Notes under the pieces: model-generated
Database searches by the model: none
What the model was told of the DNA's origin: nothing
Seen by the model: the letters and a program-made list of their open reading frames with translations, nothing else
Position numbers and translations under genes: made by a program
Assembly (NCBI RefSeq): GCF_000757845.1
Contig: NZ_CP007753.1
Location: forward strand, 1,364,001-1,428,000
Direction of reading: 5' to 3'
From: Prochlorococcus sp. MIT 0604
GTDB taxonomy: Bacteria > Cyanobacteriota > Cyanobacteriia > PCC-6307 > Cyanobiaceae
Length of the DNA stretch: 64,000 nucleotides
Shown: positions 28,747 through 38,794 of the stretch, one piece after another
How the letters are laid out: each line of letters starts with the position of its first letter
Numbering within the stretch: the stretch's first letter is position 1

Positions 28747-29664
28747 ATGGAAACTAAAGATGGATTCTTAGTAATTAATAAAGATAAAGGATGTACTTCA
28801 CATGATTGTGTTAAACAAATAAGGAAGTTACTAAATACAAAAAAGGTCGGTCACACAGGAACTCTTGATCCAGAAGTTATAGGAATATTACCAATTGCGA
28901 TAGGCAATGCAACAAGATTTATTCAATATCTCCCCCAAGGTAAAACATACATAGGACAAATTAAATTAGGGATAAGAACTAACACTGATGATATTCACGG
29001 TGAAATAATTAATCAAAAAAGTTGGCCCAAAATCAGTGATGAAGAATTAGATCAATACTTAAATAGATTTAGAGGAATTATTAAACAAATCCCGCCGAAA
29101 GTATCTAGTGTGCACGTTAATGGTGAGAGAGCTTATAAGAAATCTTTCAGAAACGAAGTTTTTGAATTAGCACCAAGAGAAGTAAAAATAGACGAACTTA
29201 CTTTAATGAAATGGGACCAAATTAACGGAATCATAGAAATAAAAATCAAATGTTCAGCTGGCACATACATAAGAGCAATTGCAAGAGATTTAGGAGAAAT
29301 TCTTAATTCCGAGGGTTGCCTTCTACAACTAAAAAGAATTTCAGCTTGTGGCTTTGATGAACAAAACTCGATAAAAATATCTGATATCGAAAAAGATAAA
29401 AAAAACTCGAAAAATTTCATTATTCCAACACTTTCTGCTCTTAATCACATTTCATCATTTGTCTTAAGTACCGAAGAACAAATCAATTTTTGGCAAACAG
29501 GAAGAGCAATTAGAGTTGATATTAATTACTTCCAGGAAAACAAATCTTTTGACTACAAAAAACCCATAAAAGTAATAGATAAAAAACAAATACTACTTGG
29601 GATAGGTTTCTTAAATGAAGAGCAATCTAATATAAATCCAAAATTAGTCCTTAATGCTAAATAA
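28747..29664 (+). CDS. truB: tRNA pseudouridine-55 synthase
   Basis: A 305-residue TruB. The start is [17 protein letters not shown], the catalytic motif [15 protein letters not shown] contains Asp41, and the later conserved segment is [15 protein letters not shown]. It makes pseudouridine in the T loop of tRNAs. It converges with the SpoIID-domain gene after a three-base gap. Confidence 0.97.
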   Translation: METKDGFLVINKDKGCTSHDCVKQIRKLLNTKKVGHTGTLDPEVIGILPIAIGNATRFIQYLPQGKTYIGQIKLGIRTNTDDIHGEIINQKSWPKISDEELDQYLNRFRGIIKQIPPKVSSVHVNGERAYKKSFRNEVFELAPREVKIDELTLMKWDQINGIIEIKIKCSAGTYIRAIARDLGEILNSEGCLLQLKRISACGFDEQNSIKISDIEKDKKNSKNFIIPTLSALNHISSFVLSTEEQINFWQTGRAIRVDINYFQENKSFDYKKPIKVIDKKQILLGIGFLNEEQSNINPKLVLNAK

Positions 29665-29667
29665 CTT

Positions 29668-30843
29668 CTATAGGTAATCTTTTCTAAAAGGTTTAATCTG
29701 CACACCCTTATAAAAATGCTTTAATATTCTTTCAGCTTTTTGGCCTCTAGACGCCAGATATTTAGCCCCCCACTGACTCATTCCGACTCCATGACCTGAT
29801 CCTTGTCCAAAAACTATCAACCCTTTCTTTTGAGGAGTATTATTGTTTAATTCTTCCTCAAAAAATTTAAATCTGATAAAATTACTTTTCAGACCTAATC
29901 TTTTTCTAAAATCTACCCCAGATATTTGATCAGAACCATAAGCTCCAATAAGTTTTAAATTTTTTACCCTCCCTGTACTAGTAATATCCTGAATCTCTAT
30001 ATTTTTTAAACCTCCAAGCTTTGGAAATAAATTTAATAATTCATTACTCGAAATTTTTTTTTGCCATCTAAATTTTGGACTATTTTTATCAAAATCTTTC
30101 ACACTTGATAAATATGGATATTTATTTTTCCAGACATCTTGACTATTTTCTGTCATTCCGCCTGAGCTGCTATGAAACAAAGCATTAATTAATTTATTTT
30201 TATACGTTAAAACCAAAGATCTTGTACTTTTAACGGCTCTGATAGTTTTATAAGTTCTTGATTCCAAGCCATTGTAGACTTGATTTTTCTGGGTTGAATC
30301 TATATCAAATAAATTATTTCCCTTTTTCTTTAAAGCATAAGTTCTTGAGGCAATCGCTTGTGCCTTTAATGCTTCAATAGGCCATTTTGTTGGCATTTCT
30401 GAACCCACTACACTACTTAGGTATTTTTCTATTCCTAAAATATTCACTACCAATATTTCAGAATCAAGTACAAAGAGATTAAGCTTCCCGGAAAATCTCT
30501 TCTGACCTACCCAAATACCTCTTCCATCAGAAGATCTAACTTTAAATTGTTGATTACTTTTTAAGTCATATTTTTTTTGTTTATTTTTATCAAAATATAA
30601 AATTTTTCTATTTTTCTCATTTTTCAAGGTTAAACCTTTTATTTTTTTACTTGAAAAAAAATCCCCCTCTATGGTTAAAGGAATTGATCCATCTGATCTA
30701 ATCCTTAAATTGTTATTTTTTGATATCAAAACTCTAATTATTGGCTCTCTAGATGCAAAAACACTTTCACTCTGAAAAACACAAATAAATAAAATAGTAA
30801 CCAGCCAATACTTACTATAGAAATTTTTAAATTTAAGTATCAC
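29668..30843 (-). CDS. SpoIID/LytB-domain protein, probable lytic transglycosylase
   Basis: A 391-residue exported protein: residues 1-31 form a signal peptide. The SpoIID domain spans about 125-390, with VVGSEMPTKWPIEALKAQAIASRTYAL (key Glu in SEMP and the AQAIASRTYA run) and the C-terminal GQGSGHGVGMSQWGAKYLASRG motif (key GHGVGMSQWGA). In Bacillus the domain cleaves denuded peptidoglycan. In cyanobacteria the target is probably septal peptidoglycan. Family assignment is strong; function is inferred. Confidence 0.88.
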   Translation of the reverse strand: MILKFKNFYSKYWLVTILFICVFQSESVFASREPIIRVLISKNNNLRIRSDGSIPLTIEGDFFSSKKIKGLTLKNEKNRKILYFDKNKQKKYDLKSNQQFKVRSSDGRGIWVGQKRFSGKLNLFVLDSEILVVNILGIEKYLSSVVGSEMPTKWPIEALKAQAIASRTYALKKKGNNLFDIDSTQKNQVYNGLESRTYKTIRAVKSTRSLVLTYKNKLINALFHSSSGGMTENSQDVWKNKYPYLSSVKDFDKNSPKFRWQKKISSNELLNLFPKLGGLKNIEIQDITSTGRVKNLKLIGAYGSDQISGVDFRKRLGLKSNFIRFKFFEEELNNNTPQKKGLIVFGQGSGHGVGMSQWGAKYLASRGQKAERILKHFYKGVQIKPFRKDYL

Positions 30844-30932
30844 TTTGTTTAAAAAACAAATGCTTAATTTGCCTAAGTTTGACTAAAAGTCTAGATTTAA
30901 TCCAGATATAAAAATAAAAATATCATAAATAA

Positions 30933-31871
30933 GTGAATATCACCTTCTTAGGAACAAGCTCAGGAGTACCATCCTTAACGAGAAATGTGTCTTCCCTAGC
31001 ACTTAAATTATCACAGTCATCAGAAGTTTGGCTTTTCGATTGTGGTGAAGGAACACAACATCAAATAATGAAAAGCAATATTAAATCTTCACAAATCAAG
31101 AAAATATTTATTACACATATGCATGGAGATCATATTTATGGTTTGCCTGGACTTTTAGCTACCTTAGGTTTATCAGGAAATAGTAAAGGCATTGAAATTT
31201 ACGGTCCTTCAGAGTTACGAATTTTTATAAATTCTGCACTCAAAAGTAGTTTTTGCAAATTGTCTTTCCCATTGCATTTTGTGGAGGTTGAAAATTTTGC
31301 ATCAGAAAATAAAATTCTATTTGAAAACAACAAAATAAAAGTAAATTGCGCATTCCTTAAACATAAAATACCCGCTTATGGTTACCGCGTTAGTGAAAAA
31401 GATAAGCCAGGTATATTTGATATCAAAAAAGCTGAGTCTCTAAAAATAGCACCTGGACCAATTTATTCAGAACTGCAACAAGGTAAAAAAGTCGTTTTAG
31501 CGGATGGCAGGACATTTGATGGTAAAGAATTCTGTGGACCTCCTAGAAAGGGTAAAAGTTTTGTTTATTGCACAGATACAGTCTTTAGCGAATCAGCTGT
31601 TTCACTATCAAAAAATGCCGATTTACTAGTACATGAATCGACTTTTTCAGAGGTGGATGAAAGCATGGCCTACGAAAAATTACATTCCACAACAATCATG
31701 GCTGCCAAAACAGCATTATTATCCAACACAAAAAAATTAATTATTACTCATTTTAGTCCAAGATACACCAACAAAAATACAATTACGCCAAGCGATTTGC
31801 TTAAAGAAGCTCAAAAAGTTTTTCCAAATACAGAGCTTGCAAAAGATTTTCTAACGGCAGAAATAAAATAA
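30933..31871 (+). CDS. rnz: Ribonuclease Z
   Basis: A 312-residue metallo-beta-lactamase nuclease that trims tRNA 3' ends. The metal motif is THMHGDH (His62, His64, Asp66, His67). The exosite and further ligands appear in GPPRKGKSFVYCTDT and LVHESTF, and the final His in IITHFSPRY. The start is GTG; the next gene follows after 32 bases. Confidence 0.95.
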   Translation: MNITFLGTSSGVPSLTRNVSSLALKLSQSSEVWLFDCGEGTQHQIMKSNIKSSQIKKIFITHMHGDHIYGLPGLLATLGLSGNSKGIEIYGPSELRIFINSALKSSFCKLSFPLHFVEVENFASENKILFENNKIKVNCAFLKHKIPAYGYRVSEKDKPGIFDIKKAESLKIAPGPIYSELQQGKKVVLADGRTFDGKEFCGPPRKGKSFVYCTDTVFSESAVSLSKNADLLVHESTFSEVDESMAYEKLHSTTIMAAKTALLSNTKKLIITHFSPRYTNKNTITPSDLLKEAQKVFPNTELAKDFLTAEIK

Positions 31872-31903
31872 ACTGCAACAGTTCGTGAGAAGAAGGGTCG
31901 CAA

Positions 31904-32506
31904 ATGACCAACCCATGGAATAATAGTCATAGGTTTTCTATATTGATGTCGATCGAAATGGTCTCTATTTTTTCATCACTACATAAGTCTTGTAAAAGAC
32001 TATTTATTTTTCTTCCATTAGTTATTGGTTTACTTATTAATCCAATCTCTGTAAACGCACTCTATCCTAGTGATCCCTCATCAGTTGACGTACTAAAAGA
32101 TGATCTTCACGGTGCAGACCTTCATAATACAGAATATGTTAAATATGATTTATCTAACCAAGATTTAGGAGAAGCTAATCTTCAAGGCGCATATATGAGC
32201 GTAACAACTGCAAAAAACTCTAGCTTTAAAGGAGCCAATATGACGGACCTCATTGCATATGCAACACGCTTTGATAACGCTGATTTTACAGATGCAAATC
32301 TTACTAATGGTGAGCTAATGAAAAGTGTGTTTGATGGAGCAATTATTGATGGAGCAGACTTTACTGATGCAAATCTTGATCTTTCTCAGAGAAAATCATT
32401 ATGTGAAAGAGCTAGTGGAACTAACTCACAAACTGGAGTTAATACCATTGATAGTCTTGAATGCACTGGCTTAAAAGGTTACATGCCTCCAAAGCCAAAA
32501 GCATAA
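31904..32506 (+). CDS. Exported pentapeptide-repeat protein
   Basis: A 200-residue protein. An internal ATG at 31946 may be the true start, because the signal peptide (KSCKRLFIFLPLVIGLLINP, cleavage after ISVNA) would then be of normal length. The mature part has pentapeptide repeats (A-D/N-L-X-X) over about 80-160: GEANLQGAYM, KGANMTDLIA, NADFTDANLT, GADFTDANLD. It then has a CERASG segment and a second Cys. Such thylakoid lumen proteins are common in cyanobacteria and chloroplasts; the role is unknown. Confidence 0.82.
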   Translation: MTNPWNNSHRFSILMSIEMVSIFSSLHKSCKRLFIFLPLVIGLLINPISVNALYPSDPSSVDVLKDDLHGADLHNTEYVKYDLSNQDLGEANLQGAYMSVTTAKNSSFKGANMTDLIAYATRFDNADFTDANLTNGELMKSVFDGAIIDGADFTDANLDLSQRKSLCERASGTNSQTGVNTIDSLECTGLKGYMPPKPKA

Positions 32507-32515
32507 TATTTAAAG

Positions 32516-32884
32516 CTAATTAACTCCTGAAGGGAAGATATTACCAGGCTCTTTTGAGTCTGGTTTTTTGCTATACCACCATTCTTGTATATCAGAAGAA
32601 AATTTCTTTGAAAAAAGAGTTATAACAGTCTCAACAGGCTTTGATCCAGGTTCTAAAATCTGAACTGAGTAAGACGGGCATTTTCTTGAAGCCATATCAG
32701 CAACGAACCTAGAGCCTATTCTTCTCCAACTAGGCTCCTTACTTCTCCAAGCAAGCCTTGAGCAAGGCCAAGGTAACTCTTCCCTATCATAAAGTCTGCA
32801 ACATGGTCCAATTACCTTATAACTATACTGACCTCCATAACTTGATTGAACACTGCCAGTCTTGAAGAATTCAAATTTATTCAT
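32516..32884 (-). CDS. Conserved cyanobacterial protein, unknown
   Basis: A 122-residue soluble protein, Cys- and Trp-rich: GPCCRLYDREELPWPCSRLAWRS, RKCPSYSVQ, then EWWYSKKP. The spacing of cysteines (CC, PCS, RKC) suggests metal binding or redox function. I cannot name the family. It converges with the pentapeptide-repeat gene nine bases away and starts just beyond the petF terminator. Confidence 0.65.
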   Translation of the reverse strand: MNKFEFFKTGSVQSSYGGQYSYKVIGPCCRLYDREELPWPCSRLAWRSKEPSWRRIGSRFVADMASRKCPSYSVQILEPGSKPVETVITLFSKKFSSDIQEWWYSKKPDSKEPGNIFPSGVN

Positions 32885-32888
32885 TCAC

Positions 32889-32916
32889 AAAAAAAGCCAC
32901 CTTCATAGAGGGTGGC
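32889..32916 (-). terminator. Intrinsic terminator of petF
   Basis: On the minus strand GCCACC and GGTGGC form a 6-bp GC-rich stem followed by seven T. It sits 45 bases beyond the ferredoxin stop. Confidence 0.85.
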
Positions 32917-32961
32917 AGAGAAATAATGAATAATCAACTTAGAAAAGATAATTTTTTATAA

Positions 32962-33261
32962 TTAATACAATTCTTCCTCAGCATGAGTTGTAATTGTTAC
33001 GTCAGATGTTGGATAAGCAACACATGTAAGAACAAAACCAGCTTCTAGTTGATCATCATCCAAGAAACTTTGATCTGATTGGTCAACACTACCTGAAGTA
33101 ACTTTTCCAGCACATGTTGAACATGCTCCAGCTCTGCAGGAATATGGAAGGTCAATACCTTGTTCTTCAGCCGCATCTAGGATGTACTGGTCATCAGGTA
33201 CTTCAATAGTTGAATTGAGACCTTCACCTTCGCTGATGAGTGTAACTTTGTAAGAAGCCAT
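32962..33261 (-). CDS. petF: Plant-type [2Fe-2S] ferredoxin
   Basis: A 99-residue ferredoxin with the cluster ligands in CRAGACSTC and a fourth Cys in [11 protein letters not shown]. The acidic C-terminus [10 protein letters not shown] matches the photosynthetic PetF that takes electrons from photosystem I. Single gene with a strong terminator behind it, as expected for a highly expressed transcript. An ATCGA/TCGAT inverted repeat lies about 50 bases upstream of the start (near 33311-33325). Confidence 0.97.
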   Translation of the reverse strand: MASYKVTLISEGEGLNSTIEVPDDQYILDAAEEQGIDLPYSCRAGACSTCAGKVTSGSVDQSDQSFLDDDQLEAGFVLTCVAYPTSDVTITTHAEEELY

Positions 33262-33395
33262 TTAAATAAAAAGTTGTTGGTAATTAATACCTTTTAAATA
33301 CATTTTTAACATCGATTTAGTCGATATGGGAGATTTTGAAGTAATAAATGACACAATAAAATGTATTAAAGAGTATCCATAAGAAAAACTTATAC

Positions 33396-34307
33396 TTAGA
33401 TTGGATCACCGTTTTTTTGAGCATAAATGCATGCCCAATCTTTTCTAGTGGATACATCCAATAATTTCAAGTCATTCTGAATTAATATTTTTATAATTTC
33501 ATCTTTTTGTGAATTCAGAATTCCACTGAGAATGACTTCCCCTTTGTTTCTCAAGCACTTATAAATATTTGGAATCATTTCTTTTATTACTTCAGCAAGA
33601 ATATTGCATAAGACAAAATCAAATTGTTTGAGTTGATTTTTTAAAATTACTTCATTAAAAGATCCCAAATGTGTATTTAATTTTTTTAAATTACCAAAAT
33701 TTAGTTGAAAATTAGAGTTAGTTGAATTTATAGCTAAATAATCATTATCAACTGCATAAACCTCCTTAGCGCCAAGCAATCTTGCAGCCACACTTAAAAT
33801 CCCGCTACCACTTCCAATATCTAATACCTTTTTATCCGAAAATAAAATATTCTCCATTTTTTCCAAACAAAGATAAGTTGAAGGGTGGCTTCCTGTACCA
33901 AAGGCTGCTCCAGGATCAATTTTTATGATTTGTTTATCTTTATATTTTTCATTTAGGTTTATCCAACAAGGCAATATTAAAAAATGATTTCCTACTAATT
34001 CAGGCTCCCAATATTTTTTCCAACTTGTCAACCAATCCTCCTCTTTAATAATACTCCAGTCAAAAAATTGATTCTTAGGGGTATTAATGTTCAAAAGTTT
34101 GCTAATTATTTTTTCAAAACTACTTCTAGAACCCTCGCCCCAATCATCAATTGGAAGCCATATATTAACCTCTTTTTTATTTTCATTTTTAATTAAATAT
34201 TCAAATGAAAAACTAAATATTCCCAGCTCATTTAATTTCCAAATAATAATTTCTTCTGAATCACTTTCTATCTGGAAAGTTAGTTTATACCAATCTTTAA
34301 TTTCCAT
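33396..34307 (-). CDS. prmA: Ribosomal protein L11 methyltransferase
   Basis: A 303-residue PrmA. The N-terminal 110 residues are the L11-binding domain; the C-terminal domain has SAM motif [21 protein letters not shown], the [14 protein letters not shown] segment and the [11 protein letters not shown] active region. It is 18 bases after serA on the same strand. Confidence 0.94.
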   Translation of the reverse strand: MEIKDWYKLTFQIESDSEEIIIWKLNELGIFSFSFEYLIKNENKKEVNIWLPIDDWGEGSRSSFEKIISKLLNINTPKNQFFDWSIIKEEDWLTSWKKYWEPELVGNHFLILPCWINLNEKYKDKQIIKIDPGAAFGTGSHPSTYLCLEKMENILFSDKKVLDIGSGSGILSVAARLLGAKEVYAVDNDYLAINSTNSNFQLNFGNLKKLNTHLGSFNEVILKNQLKQFDFVLCNILAEVIKEMIPNIYKCLRNKGEVILSGILNSQKDEIIKILIQNDLKLLDVSTRKDWACIYAQKNGDPI

Positions 34308-34325
34308 GTAATAGGGAAAGTCTCT

Positions 34326-35912
34326 TTATAGAGTAACTGGATTAGCATTGGTAATTCCCTCAACTTCAATAATGGTATCAAGCAACTTATTAGGAATTGG
34401 ATCATCAATACTTAGAACCATAACGGCTTCTCCTCTAACAATTTTTCGCCCAACTTGCATTGAGGCAATATTTACATTGTTGCTACCCAATAAAGATCCA
34501 AGTTTTCCAATAATGCCTGGCATGTCTCTATGCCTAGTAACCAACATATATCTACTTGGCGATACATTAACAGGATATTGATCAATACTAATAATCCTTA
34601 ATTCCCCATCTGCAAAAATGCTTCCTGCTACGCTATGGTCTCCATTATCTCCATATGTGGTTAATTGAAGTGATCCACTAGCAAATTCAGGTCTTGCCTC
34701 ATCTTTACTCTCGACCACTGTAATGCCCCTAGAATCTGCTTCTAAGGAAGCATTCACATAATTGATCCTATCTCCCAAAGCTTTACTTAGAAGGCCTTTT
34801 AGACTAGCTATTATTAATGGCTGGGAAGGATGTTGAACGAATTCGCCTTGAAGCTTTACTTCTAATTTCTGTATTTGTCCTCCTGAAAGCTGGCTTATAA
34901 GCAGACCCATTGTTTCAGCTAACTGCAAATGAGGTTTTAGACTATCCATAATGTCAGGGCTCAAACCTGGGATATTTACTGCAGTTCTAGCGGATAAACC
35001 AAGCAAAACATCTCTGATTTGTTCTGCAACATCAACAGCCACATTTTCCTGCGCTTCCCGAGTAGATGCTCCTAAGTGAGGAGTAAGAATAAGATTTTTT
35101 TCAACCTTCAAAAGTGGTGAATTAGATTCCAAAGGTTCTTTAGAAAAGACATCTATTGCGGCTCCTCCGATCAATGATTTATTTAAAGCTTCTGCTAATG
35201 CATTTTCGTCAATTAATCCTCCTCGAGCACAATTAATTAATTTTGCGCTACTTTTCATACTTTTAAGCACCTCCATATTTACTAAATTCTCTGTCTCTGG
35301 TGTGCGAGGTAAATGCAAAGTTACATAATCGGATTGTTGGAATAAATCTTCTAGATCAGACAGTTTAACTTGGATTTGTTGAGCTCTTTCAGTTGAAACA
35401 AAGGGATCATATCCGCAAACTTCCATTCCTAATGCATTAGCAACTTTTGCTACATGAGCACCAATTTTCCCTAAACCTACTACACCTAATTTTTTCTTGT
35501 AAAGCTCATTCCCAACGAATTTCTTTCTCTCCCATTTACCTAACAAAGTACTACTATTAGCAATTGGAATATGTCTAGATAAGGCCAACATCATAGCTAT
35601 AGTGTGTTCAGCCGCAGCTATTGTGTTACCCCCTGGAGAATTAACAACAAGAACTCCTTTTTGCGTAGCAGCCTTAACATCTACATTATCGACTCCAACT
35701 CCTGCTCTCCCAATGATTCTCAGTTTACTTGAAGAGTTAATAATTTCTTCAGTCACTTGAGTACCAGAGCGAATCATTAAAGCATCATAATCCTTAATAA
35801 TGGAAGCTAACTCGGAGTCTGAGATTCCTATCTTCTGATCAACCTGAGCAACTTGTGAAAGAATATCGATTCCTGTTTGATCAATTGGATCTGTAATGAG
35901 AACTTTTGTCAT
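34326..35912 (-). CDS. serA: D-3-phosphoglycerate dehydrogenase
   Basis: A 528-residue type I enzyme of serine synthesis. Substrate domain, then NAD loop VVGLGKIGAHVAK, catalytic Arg in NCARGGLIDENAL, Glu in DVFSKEPLE and His in LTPHLGASTREAQ. An intermediate ASB domain (about 315-450) and a C-terminal ACT domain (about 455-528, HRDMPGIIGKLGSLLG) allow serine feedback control. prmA follows closely. Confidence 0.96.
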   Translation of the reverse strand: MTKVLITDPIDQTGIDILSQVAQVDQKIGISDSELASIIKDYDALMIRSGTQVTEEIINSSSKLRIIGRAGVGVDNVDVKAATQKGVLVVNSPGGNTIAAAEHTIAMMLALSRHIPIANSSTLLGKWERKKFVGNELYKKKLGVVGLGKIGAHVAKVANALGMEVCGYDPFVSTERAQQIQVKLSDLEDLFQQSDYVTLHLPRTPETENLVNMEVLKSMKSSAKLINCARGGLIDENALAEALNKSLIGGAAIDVFSKEPLESNSPLLKVEKNLILTPHLGASTREAQENVAVDVAEQIRDVLLGLSARTAVNIPGLSPDIMDSLKPHLQLAETMGLLISQLSGGQIQKLEVKLQGEFVQHPSQPLIIASLKGLLSKALGDRINYVNASLEADSRGITVVESKDEARPEFASGSLQLTTYGDNGDHSVAGSIFADGELRIISIDQYPVNVSPSRYMLVTRHRDMPGIIGKLGSLLGSNNVNIASMQVGRKIVRGEAVMVLSIDDPIPNKLLDTIIEVEGITNANPVTL

Positions 35913-36011
35913 TTAAGATTGGTTCTTTAATCTTTTACTTTAACTTAATCTATAGTGTATGTATCTTATTTTATTAATTTGAATAACACACAAACATTTG
36001 AGGATTGAAAT

Positions 36012-36578
36012 TTGACTAAAAGTATTGTGATATTTGAAGACATTGATAAATGTATCCAGCTATTTAATGTTTTCAAAGAAAAATCAGTAATGCTCTCTGA
36101 AGCTATTTTGATCCCACCAATAAGTGAGAAAATATCATCAGACGAAACAGAATTGCTCAATGCGAAAGCAAATGTCTTATTCAAATCTCAAAATTTTGAA
36201 GATATAAGAATTTTAAATCCTAAACTTGATAGAAAGATCAGACAACAAGATATGAGTAGATGGCTAATGCCATTTGGGTTTATAGCTGGAATAGCTTTTT
36301 CTAATATGACAAATTTATCTACCTTCAGCTTTCTTGGTTTAAATAACATCGGGGAATCATTAATTGGAGGTCTTTTAGGAATGGGTTCAGGATATTTAGG
36401 AAGCATTGTTTCTTCTGCAAGTATCAACATTAATAGAAACAAAGAGTTAAGATCAATCATTAATTTCAATAAAGAGGGTAAATGGCTTGTTCTACTTGAA
36501 AATCAAATTGGAGCTGAATTACCATGGGCTTTGATAAAACAATCAGAAGCAAAAGATATAATTTTTTTAGAAGGCTAA
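36012..36578 (+). CDS. Conserved membrane protein, unknown
   Basis: A 188-residue protein with a soluble N-terminal part, a Gly- and Met-rich membrane hairpin (about 86-135, MPFGFIAGIAFSNMTNL and SLIGGLLGMGSGYLGSIV) and a C-terminal domain ending WLVLLENQIGAELPWALI. TTG start. Its stop abuts the ATG of the S4 gene (TAAATG), so the two are probably translated together. No family assignment. Confidence 0.7.
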   Translation: MTKSIVIFEDIDKCIQLFNVFKEKSVMLSEAILIPPISEKISSDETELLNAKANVLFKSQNFEDIRILNPKLDRKIRQQDMSRWLMPFGFIAGIAFSNMTNLSTFSFLGLNNIGESLIGGLLGMGSGYLGSIVSSASININRNKELRSIINFNKEGKWLVLLENQIGAELPWALIKQSEAKDIIFLEG

Positions 36579-37370
36579 ATGATTGACTTAAAAGAGATCT
36601 TAATAAATTCAAACTACAAAAAAGAAACTGAGGAATTAATAAATATTGCTAACTTAGCTTACAAACACTGGGAAACTTATTGGACTGGGTTTAATTCAAC
36701 TTATGTTTGCGAAGAGATTTTAAAAGATTTTAAAAATTTAAATGATTTCAAATTTTTTATTTATGGAGGATTCTCCTCTTCTCAAAGATCTAGGATAGCT
36801 TGCTTTAGAGGAGATAATATTCCTGAAGAGCATGCGCTAAAAAGTAATTTTCCAGCTCAAGGGATAAAAATTAATGGAAATTTTTTATTTGATAATGCTA
36901 CACAAGACGACTTTAGATCCCTCTTAATTGAAAATGGGGTTAATCAAATAAAAGTTGGTGATATATGGACTATTGGCGATAGGGGAGCACAAGGGATAAT
37001 TGATAATTCAGATATTACGCATCTAGATGAAAAGATTTTTTATTTAAGAGACGTAAAAGTAAAAGTTAATGTAGTAGATATAGATGAATTACAAATACCT
37101 TCTGGAAGATCAAAAAAACTTGTCAATACAGTAGAAGCTTCAACAAGATTAGATGCTATAGCTTCAGCTGGCTTTAGGGTATCACGAACCAAAATCATTG
37201 AAAGGATAGAAAATGGAATGCTCAGATTAAATGGAAGCAAAGTTAATAAGCCAACAATCAATTTAAAAATTGGCGACAAATTAGAACTTGAAAATAAAGG
37301 ATTTATCGAAATTCTAAATTTAGAAATGACCAAAAGAGAACGATGGAAAGTTAAATTACTTAGAAAATGA
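36579..37370 (+). CDS. Photosystem II S4-domain protein
   Basis: A 263-residue protein of the YlmH-like family annotated in cyanobacteria as photosystem II S4 domain protein. The N-terminal part (about 1-110) includes FIYGGFSSSQRSRIACFRGD; then a middle domain LKVGDIWTIGDRGAQGII-type segment with key GDIWTIGDRGAQ; the S4 RNA-binding domain at about 185-245 reads TRLDAIASAGFRVSRTKIIE and VNKPTINLKIGDKL. It probably binds RNA; a role at PSII or rRNA is family knowledge, not shown here. tRNA-Val follows. Confidence 0.85.
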   Translation: MIDLKEILINSNYKKETEELINIANLAYKHWETYWTGFNSTYVCEEILKDFKNLNDFKFFIYGGFSSSQRSRIACFRGDNIPEEHALKSNFPAQGIKINGNFLFDNATQDDFRSLLIENGVNQIKVGDIWTIGDRGAQGIIDNSDITHLDEKIFYLRDVKVKVNVVDIDELQIPSGRSKKLVNTVEASTRLDAIASAGFRVSRTKIIERIENGMLRLNGSKVNKPTINLKIGDKLELENKGFIEILNLEMTKRERWKVKLLRK

Positions 37371-37419
37371 AACGCAACCTGCTATTTTCTTATAAGGGGA
37401 ATTAAAAATTCCTCAATTG

Positions 37420-37491
37420 GGGCGATTAGCTCAGTGGTAGAGCACTACCTCGACACGGTAGTGGCCACTGGTTCGAATCCAGTATCGCCCA
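37420..37491 (+). tRNA. tRNA-Val (anticodon GAC)
   Basis: A 72-nt cloverleaf: acceptor GGGCGAT/ATCGCCC, D arm GCTC-AGTGGTA-GAGC, anticodon stem CTACC/GGTAG, T arm ACTGG-TTCGAAT-CCAGT and discriminator A. The anticodon loop is TCGACAC, which puts GAC at 34-36 but C rather than the near-universal T at position 33 (base 37451). CCA is not encoded. Confidence 0.95.
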
Positions 37492-37558
37492 TTAAAACTT
37501 TTGACGACCTAGGTTATATCCACAGAAAATAATTTCATTTTTTAGATTATTAAAAAAG

Positions 37559-38176
37559 ATGAAACTTAATCAGATAATTAATCTACATAAAGGTCTCACT
37601 GCATTTGTAGTGATAGGTCTTATGATTTTTTTTGATAATTTTACGATCGCTCCCTTCGTTTATTTAGCTCTGCATGGTACTTATGGATTACTTTGGCTTC
37701 TAAAAGAAAAGATATTCCCAGATCCTTATTTTAAAGAAAAAATCAATTTTTTAACTTCAGTTACTGGTTTTATTTTTCTTGGAAGTTACTGGGTAGCTCC
37801 CTACATTCTTATCTCATCTCAGAAATCTGTTCCAAATATCGTAATAGCTGCATCTGTATCTATAAATATAATTGGTGTGTTTCTACACTTTGCTAGTGAT
37901 GCCCAAAAATATTTTTCTCTTAAATTAAAAAAAGATCTAATTAAAGAAGGATTTTTCAAAAATATAAGGAATACAAATTATCTAGGAGAAATACTAATTT
38001 ATCTATCATTCGCGATACTTTCAATGAGTTTCATACCATTAGTAATTCTTGCAATATTTTTCTCTATAGTTTTTCTACCAAGAATGATAAAAAAAGATAA
38101 ATCGCTCTCAAAATATGATTCATTCGAAGAATACAAAAAGAAAAGTGGTCTTATATTGCCTAAATTAAATGCCTGA
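37559..38176 (+). CDS. Isoprenylcysteine-methyltransferase-like membrane protein
   Basis: A 205-residue membrane protein with about five hydrophobic spans. The C-terminal part has the pattern of the ICMT/DUF1295-like family: LIKEGFFKNIRNTNYLGEILIYLSFAILS, then KDKSLSKYDSFEEYKKKSGLILP. Such proteins reduce or methylate hydrophobic substrates in the membrane; the substrate here is unknown. Its 3' end overlaps the next gene by eight bases. Confidence 0.7.
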   Translation: MKLNQIINLHKGLTAFVVIGLMIFFDNFTIAPFVYLALHGTYGLLWLLKEKIFPDPYFKEKINFLTSVTGFIFLGSYWVAPYILISSQKSVPNIVIAASVSINIIGVFLHFASDAQKYFSLKLKKDLIKEGFFKNIRNTNYLGEILIYLSFAILSMSFIPLVILAIFFSIVFLPRMIKKDKSLSKYDSFEEYKKKSGLILPKLNA

Positions 38177-38720
38177 TAACAACTTACCCAGTTGGAGGCA
38201 AGATTTAAAATCTTCTAGAAAAAAAGAGGGCAAATCACCCTCTAATAGATGGATACAGCTTGCAACAGTCAGCGAAGAAAATGAGCCAAGATTAAGAACA
38301 GTTGTTTTCAGAGGATGGCATAAAGATAGTTCAATGATTATTTTTACAGATAGAAGAAGTGAAAAAATTGGGCATTTAAAATCTAACCATAATGCAGAAA
38401 TATTATGGTTCTTTTTGAAAAGCAAATCACAATATAGATTCAAAGGAAAAATACATGAATTAAGTGATAACAAAAATTATTGGGATTTATTATCAGAAAA
38501 ATCAAAATCTTCTTGGTTTTGGGGATCTCCTGGAGAGAAAATAAACCCAAAAGTCCAATCTACTTATGAAACATTATCCAATCTACCCAAGTCAGAAAAT
38601 TTTGTAGTTTTAAATTTTGAAATCGATTCAGTAGATCTTCTTAAATTAGAACAGCCTGTTCATAAACGATATCTTTGGGAAAAGATTAAGAAATGGGAAA
38701 AAGTTGAAATTAATCCTTAA
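38169..38720 (+). CDS. FMN-dependent PPOX-type flavoprotein (PNP oxidase-like)
   Basis: A 183-residue split-barrel flavoprotein related to pyridoxamine 5'-phosphate oxidase. The FMN-binding start is SNRWIQLATVSEENEPRLRTVVFRGW (key PRLRTVVFRG), followed by IIFTDRRSEKIGHLKSN and the sheet KSQYRFKGKI. The C-terminal WEKIKKWEKVEINP replaces the PLP-binding end of true PdxH, so the substrate may differ; the family is the cyanobacterial alr4036/Npun-type PPOX. It overlaps the upstream gene by eight bases. Confidence 0.8.
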   Translation: MPDNNLPSWRQDLKSSRKKEGKSPSNRWIQLATVSEENEPRLRTVVFRGWHKDSSMIIFTDRRSEKIGHLKSNHNAEILWFFLKSKSQYRFKGKIHELSDNKNYWDLLSEKSKSSWFWGSPGEKINPKVQSTYETLSNLPKSENFVVLNFEIDSVDLLKLEQPVHKRYLWEKIKKWEKVEINP

Positions 38721-38794
38721 ATATTTCTAAATTGTATATTTAGGTTGAAAAACATATAGTGATCAGTCAGTTTTAAAAAAGAAGTATTATTCAT

